From: Bifidobacterium sp. ESL0704
GTDB taxonomy: Bacteria; Actinomycetota; Actinomycetes; Actinomycetales; Bifidobacteriaceae
Reading direction: 5' to 3'
DNA length: 64,000 bases
Assembly: GCF_029392075.1 (NCBI RefSeq)
Contig: NZ_CP113929.1
Span: forward strand, 1,054,001 to 1,118,000
The position numbers and the translations under genes are program-made. The notes under the pieces are model-generated. The model made no database searches and was not told where the DNA came from. It saw only the letters and a program-made list of their open reading frames with translations. Of this stretch, positions 37,298-46,746 are shown in pieces (positions within the stretch are counted from its first letter, which is position 1; each line of letters begins with the position of its first letter).

Positions 37298-37371
37298 TGA
37301 CCCCGGCGAGATTCGAACTCGCGACCTACAGATTAGAAGTCAGTTGCTCTATCCAACTGAGCTACGGGGCC
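37298..37371 (-). tRNA. tRNA-Arg (anticodon TCT)
   Basis: A full cloverleaf on the minus strand: acceptor GGCCCCG with CGGGGTC, D arm GCTC...GAGC, anticodon loop CTTCTAA with anticodon TCT, and T arm GCGAG-TTCGAAT-CTCGC. The anticodon stem has one T-T mismatch. No CCA is encoded. Confidence 0.95.
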
Positions 37372-37414
37372 AAACAACAATGCTTTATTGTATCAGCACG
37401 TCTGACTCAGAAAC

Positions 37415-37459
37415 GGGAGGGGACGTCGCCGTTGGTATTGTTTGGCGACGTCCCCTCCC
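37415..37459. terminator. Strong hairpin between gldA and tRNA-Arg
   Basis: A perfect 16-bp GC-rich stem (37415-37430 with 37444-37459) lies downstream of gldA on the minus strand; TTT follows it on that strand. Confidence 0.8.
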
Positions 37460-37484
37460 AATCGAAAAGAAAAACCGTTTCGAT

Positions 37485-38570
37485 TTAGTAGATGGCGGAC
37501 ACCTCGGTGGCTGCTCGTAGCGCAATCGCCACGTCTTCGGGTGTCACTTCGAAGGGCATGTTGGACATGGTGTCGTCATCGCTGCAGGCGAGTTCACCGA
37601 CTTTCAGCAGGTCTTCGTCCGTAGCGTCCCCGATGCCGATTTCCGTGAGTGTGGTAGGCAGTCCGACCTTGCGGAAGAAGCCGTAAGCTTCACGCAGATC
37701 CTCTTCGGGGCGGTTCTCGAGCACGAACTGTGTGAGTGTGCCGTACGCCACTTTTTCGCCATGCAGATACTGATGTGTGCCGGGCAACACGGTGAGCGCG
37801 TCGTGGATGGCGTGCGCCGCGGCGAGGCCGCTGGATTCGAAGCCGAGGCCGCTGAGGAGCGTGTTGGCCTCGATCACGTTTTCGACCGCCGGGCTGCACA
37901 GGCCTTTACGCACTGCGGCGACGGCCTTCGGACCGTCGGAGATCAGCAGGTCATGGCACAGCTTGGCCAATGCGATGGCCGCGTTGGTGGAATGGCCGCC
38001 AGTCATGGTGATGGCGTTGGATTGTTTGCAGGCCAGTGCTTCGAAATAGGTTGCATAAGCGTCGCCAAGGCCGGAAATCAGGAAGCGCACCGGTGCGTTC
38101 GAGATGATGGTGGTGTCCATGATGACCATATCCGGATTTTTGGGCAGCGGCAGGTAATGATCGAATTCTCCGTTGTCGGTGTAGACCACGGAAAGGCGCG
38201 AGCAGGGGGCGTCGGAGGACGCTGCGGTCGGAGAGATGATCACCGGACGCTTGCCAAAATGGGCCACGGCTTTCGAGGTGTCCAGAGTCTTTCCTCCGCC
38301 GATGCCGATGACGGCGTCATTGGAACCAAGGGCAGCGACATGTTTGTTGATTTCGTTGTCGGAGCATTCGCCGTCGAATACGACGAGTTGGTAAGGAGTA
38401 TTGCTGCTTTCGAAGCTTGAGACGATCTGGTCGTGATAGGTTTTCTCGATGAATGGGTCGACGATAATGTAAGCGCCTTTGCTGCCGAGGGTGCGGTATT
38501 GGTCGGCAAGCTCGTTGATGGCGTTTGGTTCTTGGATGTAACTGCCGGGGGAGCATAGAATTTTCTTCAT
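37485..38570 (-). CDS. gldA: Glycerol dehydrogenase family protein
   Basis: An iron/zinc-type NAD-dependent alcohol dehydrogenase of 361 residues that oxidises glycerol to dihydroxyacetone or runs in reverse. It has the NAD-binding GIGGGKTLDTSKAVA, ISPTAASSDAPCS, and metal ligands in SGLGDAYATYFE (Asp), AAHAIHDALTVL (His) and LHGEKVAYGTL (His). The length and motif order fit GldA well. Between this gene and yhbY is a shared divergent promoter region of about 250 nt. It ends next to a strong terminator hairpin. Confidence 0.92.
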   Translation of the reverse strand: MKKILCSPGSYIQEPNAINELADQYRTLGSKGAYIIVDPFIEKTYHDQIVSSFESSNTPYQLVVFDGECSDNEINKHVAALGSNDAVIGIGGGKTLDTSKAVAHFGKRPVIISPTAASSDAPCSRLSVVYTDNGEFDHYLPLPKNPDMVIMDTTIISNAPVRFLISGLGDAYATYFEALACKQSNAITMTGGHSTNAAIALAKLCHDLLISDGPKAVAAVRKGLCSPAVENVIEANTLLSGLGFESSGLAAAHAIHDALTVLPGTHQYLHGEKVAYGTLTQFVLENRPEEDLREAYGFFRKVGLPTTLTEIGIGDATDEDLLKVGELACSDDDTMSNMPFEVTPEDVAIALRAATEVSAIY

Positions 38571-38817
38571 GGTGTCTTTCTTTGATGTCGATGAATGTAA
38601 AAGTGATGTACATCACGTTTAATATTCATTGTATGGGTTATTCGGTTACACATGCCGTAGTAATGTGAGCGTTAACAATCTCATGTTTTCGTCATAAGAA
38701 TATCGGACAAGCCTTTAGGCTAGGGTGTATTCGGTACACGTAGGATATTGCCGCTTTGTCTGAAAGCGCAGGAAACGGTTTGAGGCGATTGGCAATTACA
38801 AAGGAACGGAATCGCAG

Positions 38818-39126
38818 ATGGCAACGAAACTGAACAAGCGGCAGATCAAGCAGCTCAAGGCGCTGGCAAGCAAGCTTTCGCCGTTGCTGTGGATCGGCAA
38901 GAACGGGGTCACCGATGCCGCGGTCAAGCAGGCCTCGGAGACGCTCGAGTCCCATGAGTTGCTGAAAGTCGTGGTACAGGATGGTTGCCCGGTTGACGAG
39001 CGTGAGGTCGGCGAGACCCTGGCCGGACAGATTGGTGCTCAGCTGGTGCAGGTCATCGGCCATCGCTTCGTGCTCTACCGTCCCTCGAAGAAGCCGGGCA
39101 TCAAGAAGATTGAACTCGTTCGCTGA
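38818..39126 (+). CDS. yhbY: CRM-domain RNA-binding protein (YhbY family)
   Basis: A 102-residue basic protein with the CRM fold: LNKRQIKQLKALASKLSPL, then LLWIGKNGVTDAAVKQASE with the conserved GxxG-like loop, HELLKVVVQDG and VIGHRFVLYRPSKK. YhbY proteins bind the large-subunit ribosome precursor. GGAACGG precedes the ATG. Two repeated hairpins follow it before purE. Confidence 0.93.
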   Translation: MATKLNKRQIKQLKALASKLSPLLWIGKNGVTDAAVKQASETLESHELLKVVVQDGCPVDEREVGETLAGQIGAQLVQVIGHRFVLYRPSKKPGIKKIELVR

Positions 39127-39142
39127 TGACTGACCTACGCCG

Positions 39143-39263
39143 GTGCTGGTAAACGGCATCGCAACGGTGTCAAGAGTCCGTTTCCCAGCACTTAGGTGCG
39201 TGGTGATGCGTGTGCTGCTGGTGAACGGCATCGCAACGGTGCTAAGAGTCCGTTTCCCAGCAG
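39143..39263 (+). repeat. Two near-identical hairpin elements between yhbY and purE
   Basis: Copy one (39143-39191) and copy two (39215-39263) are 49 nt each and nearly identical, sharing CGGCATCGCAACGGTG and AAGAGTCCGTTTCCCAGCA. In each, the ends pair: GCTGG and AACGG face CCGTT and CCCAGC, leaving a loop of about 20 nt. The spacer between copies is 23 nt. They do not end in T-runs, so they are not ordinary terminators. Confidence 0.8.
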
Positions 39264-39405
39264 TAAATAGGTGAGCTGCCTGTAGGGGCTTCGCGTGTCG
39301 TGGGATTTCCGGGAATCGGGATATCGGACAATGGGGGATGCCATGTTTTCGTAGCCGCTGCGTAGAGTGGGAACCGGGTTTGTCCCCAAAGGTACCGGAG
39401 GTATC

Positions 39406-39903
39406 ATGGCAACTGAAACGCCACAAGTAGCAGTGATAATGGGTTCGGCAAGCGATTGGGAGACGATGCGTCACGCCTGCCTTACCCTCGACCAGTTCAA
39501 TGTCTCCTATTCCAAACAAGTCATTTCGGCCCACCGAACGCCCGAGCTGATGGCGGATTTCGCGCACAATGCCCGCAAGAACGGCATCAGGGTCATCATC
39601 GCGGGAGCCGGGGGAGCCGCGCACCTTCCTGGTATGGTCGCCGCGCAGACCACGTTGCCGGTCATCGGCGTGCCTGTCAAGTCGCACGCGCTTTCCGGCG
39701 TGGATTCCCTGCTTTCCATCGTCCAGATGCCCGGCGGCGTACCGGTGGCGACCATGGCCATCGGCAATTCCGGGGCCACGAACGCCGGCCTGTTGGCCGT
39801 GAGCATCCTGAGTGTCAATGACGAGAAGTTGGCACAGGCACTTGATGATTATCGTGAGCAGTCGAAGGGAAAGGTGGAGGCGTCCAATGCCGAGCTTGTC
39901 TGA
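39406..39903 (+). CDS. purE: N5-carboxyaminoimidazole ribonucleotide mutase
   Basis: PurE converts N5-CAIR to CAIR in purine synthesis. The 165-residue protein has [12 protein letters not shown], the catalytic SAHRTPE and [11 protein letters not shown], then [15 protein letters not shown] 39406 is preceded by CCGGAGG; an upstream in-frame start at 39367 has no ribosome site. It overlaps purK by 17 nt, so the two steps are co-expressed. It lies 14 kb from the main pur cluster of this window. Confidence 0.96.
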   Translation: MATETPQVAVIMGSASDWETMRHACLTLDQFNVSYSKQVISAHRTPELMADFAHNARKNGIRVIIAGAGGAAHLPGMVAAQTTLPVIGVPVKSHALSGVDSLLSIVQMPGGVPVATMAIGNSGATNAGLLAVSILSVNDEKLAQALDDYREQSKGKVEASNAELV

Positions 39904-41059
39904 GGAAACCCGAGGGAAAATCAAGCAATTGATGCCGGGGGCGACCATCGGCATCATCGGCGGCGGACAGCTAGGACGCATGATGGCGCTTTCCGCGCGA
40001 TATCACGGCTTCCGCATCGGCGTGCTCGATCCGACGCCGGACTGCCCGGTCGCCCAGGTCGCCGATTTCCAGGTCACGGCCGACTACGACGACAAGGCCG
40101 CCATCCGCGAACTGGCGGAACGCAGCGACGTGCTCACCTACGAATTCGAGAACGTGGATGCCGACGCCATCGACGAGGTTCGTGGCAGTGTGGCCGTGCC
40201 GCAAGGCACCGATCTGTTGCGCGTCACGCAGGACCGTGTCTTCGAGAAGCAGTTCATCAACGATCACGGCACGGCCACCGCACCTTGGAAGCAGGTCGAT
40301 GACCTCGCCGGGCTCGACGAGGCCATCGCGGAAATCGGCTATCCTGCGGTACTGAAAACTCGTCGCGGCGGCTATGACGGCCACGGCCAGGTGGTGCTGC
40401 ACGGCCCCGACGATCTGGCGAAGGTCCACGAACGCGACGAGAAGCAAGGCACGTTCCCGCCATCCGTCTTGGAAGGATTCGTTGATTTCGCCTTCGAGGC
40501 TTCGATCTTGATTTCGGGCAACGGCCAGGATTTCGTCACGTTCCCCATCGTGCGCAACGAACACCGCCACAATATTCTGCACCTGACCATCGCGCCCGCG
40601 CAGGTCAGCGACGAGATCGCCGAGGAAGCCAAGGCACTCGCGCTGCGGCTGGCGAAGGGCTTCGAGCTGGCGGGCACGCTGGCCATCGAGCTGTTCATCA
40701 CCAAGGACGGCCGTGTGGTGGTCAACGAGCTGGCCCCGCGCCCCCATAATTCCGGCCATTACACCATCGAGGCCTGCTCCATCGACCAGTTCGATGCCCA
40801 CATCCGCGGCATCGCCGGATGGCCGTTGCCGCAGCCGAAGCTCCTGAGCCCGGCCGTGATGGCCAACGTTCTAGGCCAGCACGTCGCACCGACTCGCGCG
40901 CTTATCGCCAAGCATCCGGAGTGGTGTGTCCACGACTACGGCAAGGCGGAAGTGCGTCAAGACCGCAAAATGGGCCATATCACGGTGCTCACCGATGATA
41001 CCCGACGTACGGTCGACGAGCTTGAAGCCACCGGCTGCTGGGACGATTTGCGGCAATAG
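39887..41059 (+). CDS. purK: N5-carboxyaminoimidazole ribonucleotide synthase
   Basis: An ATP-grasp enzyme of 390 residues that carboxylates AIR using ATP and bicarbonate. It has the nucleotide-binding start [17 protein letters not shown], the grasp loop [14 protein letters not shown], and the metal-binding [18 protein letters not shown] 39887 lies inside the end of purE behind GGTGGAGG; a longer open frame upstream is only an overlap. It is followed by a terminator hairpin. Confidence 0.96.
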   Translation: MPSLSEETRGKIKQLMPGATIGIIGGGQLGRMMALSARYHGFRIGVLDPTPDCPVAQVADFQVTADYDDKAAIRELAERSDVLTYEFENVDADAIDEVRGSVAVPQGTDLLRVTQDRVFEKQFINDHGTATAPWKQVDDLAGLDEAIAEIGYPAVLKTRRGGYDGHGQVVLHGPDDLAKVHERDEKQGTFPPSVLEGFVDFAFEASILISGNGQDFVTFPIVRNEHRHNILHLTIAPAQVSDEIAEEAKALALRLAKGFELAGTLAIELFITKDGRVVVNELAPRPHNSGHYTIEACSIDQFDAHIRGIAGWPLPQPKLLSPAVMANVLGQHVAPTRALIAKHPEWCVHDYGKAEVRQDRKMGHITVLTDDTRRTVDELEATGCWDDLRQ

Positions 41060-41109
41060 ATGGCACCGACCTTCCCTATGGCTGAGGCCATAAAAGGGAT
41101 GACCGCCGT

Positions 41110-41163
41110 ATTACGCCACTGGAATCGGTTCATGACGGATTTCCGTGGCGTAATCGCCCTTTT
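41110..41163 (+). terminator. Terminator of purE-purK
   Basis: ATTACGCCAC (41110-41119) pairs with GTGGCGTAAT (41145-41154), with further pairs inside, followed by CGCCCTTTT. Confidence 0.75.
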
Positions 41164-41275
41164 CAATTCGGGTGAATACGAGTAAGATGCATGGTGCCTT
41201 CGATGAGGCATCCGGTTGTTGTCAACGCGGATTACCGCGAGCGTTATGCGGCGATTATGAAAGAGGTTTTGAACA

Positions 41276-41752
41276 GTGGCAGCCAACGAGCAACATGACG
41301 GGGAACGTTCCGTGCGCCGAATGCTCTCCCACAACGGCAGGCGTGGCAGCCAGCACACTTGGCAGAAGGATGCCGTGCTGAAGGCGCTCAGCGCTTGCGA
41401 CGATTTCGTTTCCGCCCAGGACCTTTATCGGATTCTCAGCGAGGATGGCCAGGGAATCGGCCTTTCCACCGTTTATCGGCAGCTCAACGCGCTGGCGGAT
41501 GACGGCAGGGCCGACACCATCCATTTGAACGATCAGCAGATGTTCCGCATCTGCAAGGACGGCGAGCACCACCATCATCTGGTCTGCGAGAATTGCGGGA
41601 AGACTGTGGAAATCGAACCTCCCGAGCAGTGGGTCCGCAAGATCGCCGAAGAGCACGGTTTCACCGTCAATTCGCACACGCTTGAGGTGTTCGGGCTGTG
41701 CCCGGATTGCCAGCGCCTGGAAAGCGCGGAAGGCAACGAACAACGAGCTTGA
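41276..41752 (+). CDS. zur: Fur-family metalloregulator, probably Zur
   Basis: The 158-residue repressor has a winged helix (TWQKDAVLKALSACDDFVS, then GLSTVYRQLNAL as recognition helix). The metal-sensing half follows with HHHHLVCENCGK and CPDCQ, the two CxxC pairs of the structural zinc site. The long His run HHHH precedes the first pair. Zinc sensing is likeliest, but Fur or PerR roles cannot be excluded from sequence. GTG start at 41276 follows AAGAGG. No metal transporter gene is adjacent. Confidence 0.85.
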   Translation: MAANEQHDGERSVRRMLSHNGRRGSQHTWQKDAVLKALSACDDFVSAQDLYRILSEDGQGIGLSTVYRQLNALADDGRADTIHLNDQQMFRICKDGEHHHHLVCENCGKTVEIEPPEQWVRKIAEEHGFTVNSHTLEVFGLCPDCQRLESAEGNEQRA

Positions 41753-41793
41753 ACCCGAAATCTTTCAACATTGCCGAATGCGAATCGTTGAAT

Positions 41794-41843
41794 GCAAAAG
41801 GGACGTCGGCCGGTCGATGATAACCGGTTAGCGTCCCTTTTGC
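41794..41843. terminator. Bidirectional terminator between zur and the MprF-like gene
   Basis: GCAAAAGGGACG (41794-41805) pairs with CGTCCCTTTTGC (41832-41843), with a second inner stem CCGGT/ACCGG. It serves both convergent genes. Confidence 0.88.
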
Positions 41844-41866
41844 GTTGTCCAGGATTTCGGCGGCAC

Positions 41867-44800
41867 TTATTTCCTGTCGCTCTTATCCGGCGAAGTCATG
41901 GATCTCACGATTTCCACGACCTGCTTGGGCTTGAGTTCAGGCACATAGGCGCTGACCACGGTGATGCCGATCTGGGCCAGCTTGGCCGAATCCGGATAGC
42001 AGATATAGACCGGAGCCGGGCTGGGCTGGAACTTCTTCTTGAAGAAGAACAGTGACTTGAAACCGTAGGCCGGCTCAAGCACATCGGCCGCGATCTGCAG
42101 TGCGTGTTCGATGATTGCCGTGCCGCTGGGCGAAGTCTGTTTCGGCTTGCCGTCTTTGACGGAGCCGGTTTCTGCCTTTCCGTCCTTGCCCGGTGTCGCA
42201 GATCCGTCCGTCTTGGTCGTCGACTTGGCGGTATTGGCCGTTGCCCTCTTCGCTTTGTCATCGGCGCTTTGAACCGGAGCAACCCCGGTCTCGTCGTTGG
42301 CGGTTTTGGCCTCGGCCTTGCCGTTATCAGGATTCCCTGATTTTCCGGTTCCGGACGGATTCTTTGCCTTGCCGGCCGCATCACCCTCGACCGCCTTGTC
42401 GGCGGCAACGGCGGCTTTCTCACCCATCCCGGCCAGGGGAGCCGCGGAAAGGCTCATGAACTCAATGGCCTCGGCCGGGTCGTTCAGGCCTTGGTCGCGC
42501 AGGCGTTCGGCCATGCGGGCGATCAAAAACTCCATGATGCCGTTCGGGCTGTCGGTGCGATGACGCATGAAATCAAGGGTCCATCCGATCACCCGTCCGT
42601 TGCGATAGGTGGGCAGCCAGCTGGTGACGCCGAGAACCGTACCTTGCGCGTCGATGGCATAGAGCAGCGCCACGCGGTCATCCCTGAGCTCTTCGATGCC
42701 GCCGAGCGTGAACTTCATTTCCGGAAGCGCCTTGAGCTGGGCCCATTGCTCCGAGATGTCCACGATCTGCTGGTCGATGGCGAAACCGGCCTGGTTATAG
42801 GTGGTGAGCACGTCGGTGATGCCGTCGCGTTTGGCCTTGTTGATGGCGGTGCGGATGTCCTGCCATTTCTTGCCGCGCGTCTGCCAAAGGTTGGGATTAA
42901 GGACCATTTCGGTACCTACCTGGATGGATGACCAGCCCATGGATTCAAGCTCCTCACGCTGATCGTCATGGACGGCGTAGAAGGAAGGCGACCAGCCTTT
43001 TGCGTCGCAGAACTTGGTGAATTCGCGCAGATCCTGCGTGTATTCGCTCGGGTCGCCGAAAGGACCGGTGACGCTGAGGGCGATGCCGTGCAGAACGCGG
43101 TAGGCGATGGCGGAGCGGCCGGTGGAGGAGAACCAATAGTGGTTGCCTTCCCAAGTGGTCATGAAACTCATGGATTCGCCGCCAAGGGTGACCAGTGCTT
43201 CGGCCTTCTTGCGGTCGCGCTCGTCCGGGGTGACATTGTCGCGGAACCAGAGGATGAAGACGATGAGTACCGTCAGCCAGAACACGACGGTGAGGCCCTC
43301 ACTCACCAATGTCGCCAACTCTGTTTGCGGCGCGATCAGCGTGGTGCGCTTGCGGCCGCCGAATCCGGTGGGCAGAAGCCGGCGAAGCATGTCTATCATC
43401 AGCAGCTTGACGGTCGGGCGGGGCTTGAAGTCCTCGGGAGCCGACACGGCAAAGCCGATATAGACGCAGCTGGTGATCAGCAGCATGCCGATTATGGCGA
43501 CAATGCCGCCACGAACCCGGGACGAGCCGGTCGAAACGCTGAAATGCGGCAGTTCACGAATCATCAGGACGATCACCACCAGAGGCGGCAGGGCAGTGGT
43601 GATGAAAGCCGGCATGAAGTTGTAGCGGCTGGCCATGCTCGGGGTCATCGGCGTGATGGTCAAGGGAAAGACAACATAGTAGACCACGGCAAATACGACG
43701 GCGGCACCATTGAGCACGATGCTCACCCACGCCGCCAACCGGCGCCCGTGGTAAAGCCCCCATGCCACCAAGGCGAGGGCCGCTATAGGCAACAGCATGT
43801 GCAGCCACAGGCCGGCTATCGCCAGATGCTGTCGTGTTGCCACCAAGCGCAGGCAGCTCGTCACCGACCGATTGACGCTGCAGGAGGTGAGCAGCGAGGA
43901 ATCGCCCCAGATGGAGGAAGTGAAGAGGCCGAACGTGGTCAAGGGTCCCAGATGCGAGGTGGAGGTCAGCGCCAGCAGAGGGCCGATTGCCAGCACCAGC
44001 TGGGCGAACGCAAAAAGACGGCGGGTCTCATAATCGGTGCTGTTGGTCCATTGAATATGGTCCTTGACTGGGCCGTGCATCACTAGGCCCACGAGCTGGC
44101 CTACAAGCGCGGCGCCGAGCGTGCAATAGTCGCCGGGGTTGCCGCTGAAGAGCAGCAGCGTGCCGATGACCGTATAGCCAAGCAGCAGAATGCGCCGCCG
44201 CCAGAGCACGGATTCATAGGCGCTTTCCGCCATCAGCGCCCCGATGACGATGGTCAAGGGGGAGAGCAGAACGGGCAGACGCTCCATGCTTTGCCAGTCG
44301 TGCATGGCCATGTCGACCAACACGCAGACCAAGATTCCAAGTGTCGACCCGGCGACTGCGCTGAACAGTGCGGCAAACGTCGTCTTCAGCGCGCCAAGCC
44401 GTGATTGTGCCACGGAAAGGATGACGACAATAAGCAAGGTATAGACGATGAGCATCAGAGAGCTGCGCACGAACACCGCGGAACGCAGGATGTTCGTCAG
44501 CCAAGGAATGATGTCCTGGCTGTGCAGCGGCTGTTGGAAGGGATCGTGCGGCCTTCCTCCTCCCGGTCTGCGTCCGAAGAGGATTTCGGTGAGACTCAGA
44601 GTCCGTCCGTAGGCAGGGGCGTGCAGATGCCGTATGGCCGAAGAGACCATGCCAAAGATATTGACCACGAGGAACACTGCGGCGACGATGATGGCGAAAA
44701 GATGGCCGTACATCCAGCTCAGGATGTCATGGCCCAGCACGCTCCAGCTTGAAGGTCTGCGTTTCTTGGCTTTGGGCGGAATACCAGGGTTCTTGCCGCG

Positions 44801-45028
44801 TTGAGGAGTCTTGCGGGTTTGGCCGGTCGAATTGGCCTGGCCTTTATCGGATGTGCCGCTGCCTTTAGCTGGTGTGCCGCTGCCTTGCCCGGGGTCCGGT
44901 CTGGTCCCGTCTTCAGGCTTTGCTGAAGTGTTCGCAACCGTGGCCGGCGCCGCCGAATTCGGTGCGGCAGGTGCTGATGGACGTTGCGTCGGTTTGCTGT
45001 TGATATCTTCGTCTGTTTTCATCTTCAT
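41867..45028 (-). CDS. MprF-like lipid aminoacyltransferase (DUF2156) with a C-terminal insertion
   Basis: The 1,053-residue protein starts with about 90 residues rich in Pro, Ala and Lys, then has many membrane segments, and ends in a cytoplasmic DUF2156 domain. That domain has the signature DREFTKFCDAKGW-like region, GWTLDFMRHR and FMSLSAAPLAGMG. MprF enzymes transfer Lys or Ala from tRNA to phosphatidylglycerol or another lipid, lowering surface charge and raising resistance to cationic peptides. Residues of about 870-967 are a low-complexity Lys/Ala/Gly/Thr-rich insertion that splits the conserved C-terminus, which resumes at YGFKSLFFFKKKFQP. The esterase gene upstream is in the same direction. 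Confidence 0.85.
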   Translation of the reverse strand: MKMKTDEDINSKPTQRPSAPAAPNSAAPATVANTSAKPEDGTRPDPGQGSGTPAKGSGTSDKGQANSTGQTRKTPQRGKNPGIPPKAKKRRPSSWSVLGHDILSWMYGHLFAIIVAAVFLVVNIFGMVSSAIRHLHAPAYGRTLSLTEILFGRRPGGGRPHDPFQQPLHSQDIIPWLTNILRSAVFVRSSLMLIVYTLLIVVILSVAQSRLGALKTTFAALFSAVAGSTLGILVCVLVDMAMHDWQSMERLPVLLSPLTIVIGALMAESAYESVLWRRRILLLGYTVIGTLLLFSGNPGDYCTLGAALVGQLVGLVMHGPVKDHIQWTNSTDYETRRLFAFAQLVLAIGPLLALTSTSHLGPLTTFGLFTSSIWGDSSLLTSCSVNRSVTSCLRLVATRQHLAIAGLWLHMLLPIAALALVAWGLYHGRRLAAWVSIVLNGAAVVFAVVYYVVFPLTITPMTPSMASRYNFMPAFITTALPPLVVIVLMIRELPHFSVSTGSSRVRGGIVAIIGMLLITSCVYIGFAVSAPEDFKPRPTVKLLMIDMLRRLLPTGFGGRKRTTLIAPQTELATLVSEGLTVVFWLTVLIVFILWFRDNVTPDERDRKKAEALVTLGGESMSFMTTWEGNHYWFSSTGRSAIAYRVLHGIALSVTGPFGDPSEYTQDLREFTKFCDAKGWSPSFYAVHDDQREELESMGWSSIQVGTEMVLNPNLWQTRGKKWQDIRTAINKAKRDGITDVLTTYNQAGFAIDQQIVDISEQWAQLKALPEMKFTLGGIEELRDDRVALLYAIDAQGTVLGVTSWLPTYRNGRVIGWTLDFMRHRTDSPNGIMEFLIARMAERLRDQGLNDPAEAIEFMSLSAAPLAGMGEKAAVAADKAVEGDAAGKAKNPSGTGKSGNPDNGKAEAKTANDETGVAPVQSADDKAKRATANTAKSTTKTDGSATPGKDGKAETGSVKDGKPKQTSPSGTAIIEHALQIAADVLEPAYGFKSLFFFKKKFQPSPAPVYICYPDSAKLAQIGITVVSAYVPELKPKQVVEIVRSMTSPDKSDRK

Positions 45029-45118
45029 GGCTCTCGTTCTTGAATGGTAAGGCCTGCTACCTCTTGCTGAATGCTGTTGTGTGTCAGTGATCGTGCGATT
45101 GCATCGGGGCGTCGGCCG

Positions 45119-46510
45119 CTAGTCGCTTTCGCGGTTGGTGTTCGCACTCACCACTTGAAGATTCGGATAAGACGAAATTTGCCTGCCGGTTTTCCCCAGT
45201 CCCGTTTCGGTTCCGAACAGGTCGATCTGAGCGGTCATTCCTGCATTGACGGTATGCCAGTCATGGGCAGTGCCTTTGACGATCACCGTGGTCACCGACA
45301 TCCCGGCTTTCATTGCTTGCGCGGAAATGGCTTTCTGGTTCCTCTGCGATTTGGAATCGAGCTCGCCGGCGGCTGAGAACCATGTCTGCTTTGAGGGGGC
45401 ATGATTTCTGATGAGCGTAATCGGGACGTGCTTGTCGAATTCCTTTTCGCTGCCGTTGAAGAAACGCTTCACCGTGGACCGGTGCGAGCCGGCGGTGGGT
45501 TCGATTTCGCCGCCGGCACTGTAGATGTGCCCGTACAGATCGGGGTGGGCGGCGCCAAGTTGCGTGGCGCATGTGCCACCCTGCGAATAGCCGCCGATCA
45601 GCCATTTGTCCGCTGAGGTCTCAACGGGCAGCGTCTTTTTTATCCAGTTGTTCACATCGCGGGTCAGATACGTCTCCGCGTTGCCGAAGACCGGGGTGTC
45701 GGCACACAGCGAATTGTGGGTGATGCTTCCGTTCTGGTCGGGGGAGACGGCGATGGGGGCCAGACCGTAATGTTTGGCGGCATAGCTGTCCAGTTTATCG
45801 CCAAGCACGCCTGCGCTGAAGAAACGGTCCGGAGTGCCCGGCTGCCCCGCCATCACGATCATGACCGGAAGTCTCGGAGGGTTTTTGCTCAAAGCCGCAG
45901 GGGGAAGATAGACGTTCGCCGTACGCGCCTTGAAATGGGAAAGGGTCGCGGGAATATTGACCGAGCGGACGATGCCTTTCTTGGGCATTGCCGGCAGCTT
46001 GTTTTCCTCTCCGAGCTTTCTCCATTCCTTTACGGTGTCGGTTTGCGTCGCCGAGGCCTTGTGCACGTTTTCCGCTTCCAGCGCCGAGAACTGGTTATGG
46101 CCGAAGAGCGAGCCTACTGTCGAAAATTCGCCATAGATGATATCGACGCGAAGCGCGAAGGTGAGGAGGGTGAGTACGGCAGTGATGATGGCGAGGGTCT
46201 TGCGCAGAGTCCCCGAATCGAAGCACATGGACACCAATACCGCAATGAAGCCGATGCCGAACGCGATGTTGAATTCGATGACCCGCCCGAGGCTGACCCC
46301 GAAGACCATGAAAACGTCGGAAAGCAACCAGACCACCATATAGCCGATGACGGTGCCGATGAAACCCCAACCGAACTGTTTGAGCAGGGGGGAGAACCAG
46401 CCGTCTTTCGATTTCAGCACGATGACGGCGATGAAACCGAGCAGCGTCAGTATTTTTAAAGTGGTGGGCAGCCATCCCTCGAGCAGGTTGATTTTGTAAA
46501 ACCAGTCCAT
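45119..46510 (-). CDS. Membrane-anchored esterase (alpha/beta hydrolase)
   Basis: A 463-residue protein with four or so N-terminal membrane segments (WLPTTLKILTLLGFIAVIVL and others) and an outer esterase-D-like domain. The nucleophile elbow is GGYSQGG, an oxyanion-side MIVMAGQPG lies upstream, and the last His is in GTAHDWHTV. ATG 46510 follows GAGGGG; a longer frame upstream lacks a ribosome site. It precedes the MprF-like gene by 90 nt. In other Gram-positive bacteria, hydrolases next to aminoacyl-lipid synthases remove the amino acid again, and this may be its job. Confidence 0.75.
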   Translation of the reverse strand: MDWFYKINLLEGWLPTTLKILTLLGFIAVIVLKSKDGWFSPLLKQFGWGFIGTVIGYMVVWLLSDVFMVFGVSLGRVIEFNIAFGIGFIAVLVSMCFDSGTLRKTLAIITAVLTLLTFALRVDIIYGEFSTVGSLFGHNQFSALEAENVHKASATQTDTVKEWRKLGEENKLPAMPKKGIVRSVNIPATLSHFKARTANVYLPPAALSKNPPRLPVMIVMAGQPGTPDRFFSAGVLGDKLDSYAAKHYGLAPIAVSPDQNGSITHNSLCADTPVFGNAETYLTRDVNNWIKKTLPVETSADKWLIGGYSQGGTCATQLGAAHPDLYGHIYSAGGEIEPTAGSHRSTVKRFFNGSEKEFDKHVPITLIRNHAPSKQTWFSAAGELDSKSQRNQKAISAQAMKAGMSVTTVIVKGTAHDWHTVNAGMTAQIDLFGTETGLGKTGRQISSYPNLQVVSANTNRESD

Positions 46511-46746
46511 GTTTCCCCTCGCCGTATCAAGCGCAATATTACTCAGTGATTCTAGACGTATGCATTCAGCCGCGTCCATCAGTCGGAAGAATGATTCCGT
46601 TCCGACGCAATTGTGTGCGGTGGGTATAATAGTATCCCGTTATGATTGTTATCGTAGAAATTGGGGAATTGGAAACGAACCTACAGTTTTCATACAGACT
46701 AACGTGATAGGGGTTTAACCATCAACATTCGTTGGGTTGACACAAG

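Noticed and set aside
41203-41298. Small plus-strand frame of 31 codons (MRHPVVVNADYRERYAAIMK...) overlapping the start of the Fur-family gene
   Set aside because: Composition looks protein-like but there is no ribosome site and I recognise no family; evidence is too thin to list it as a gene.
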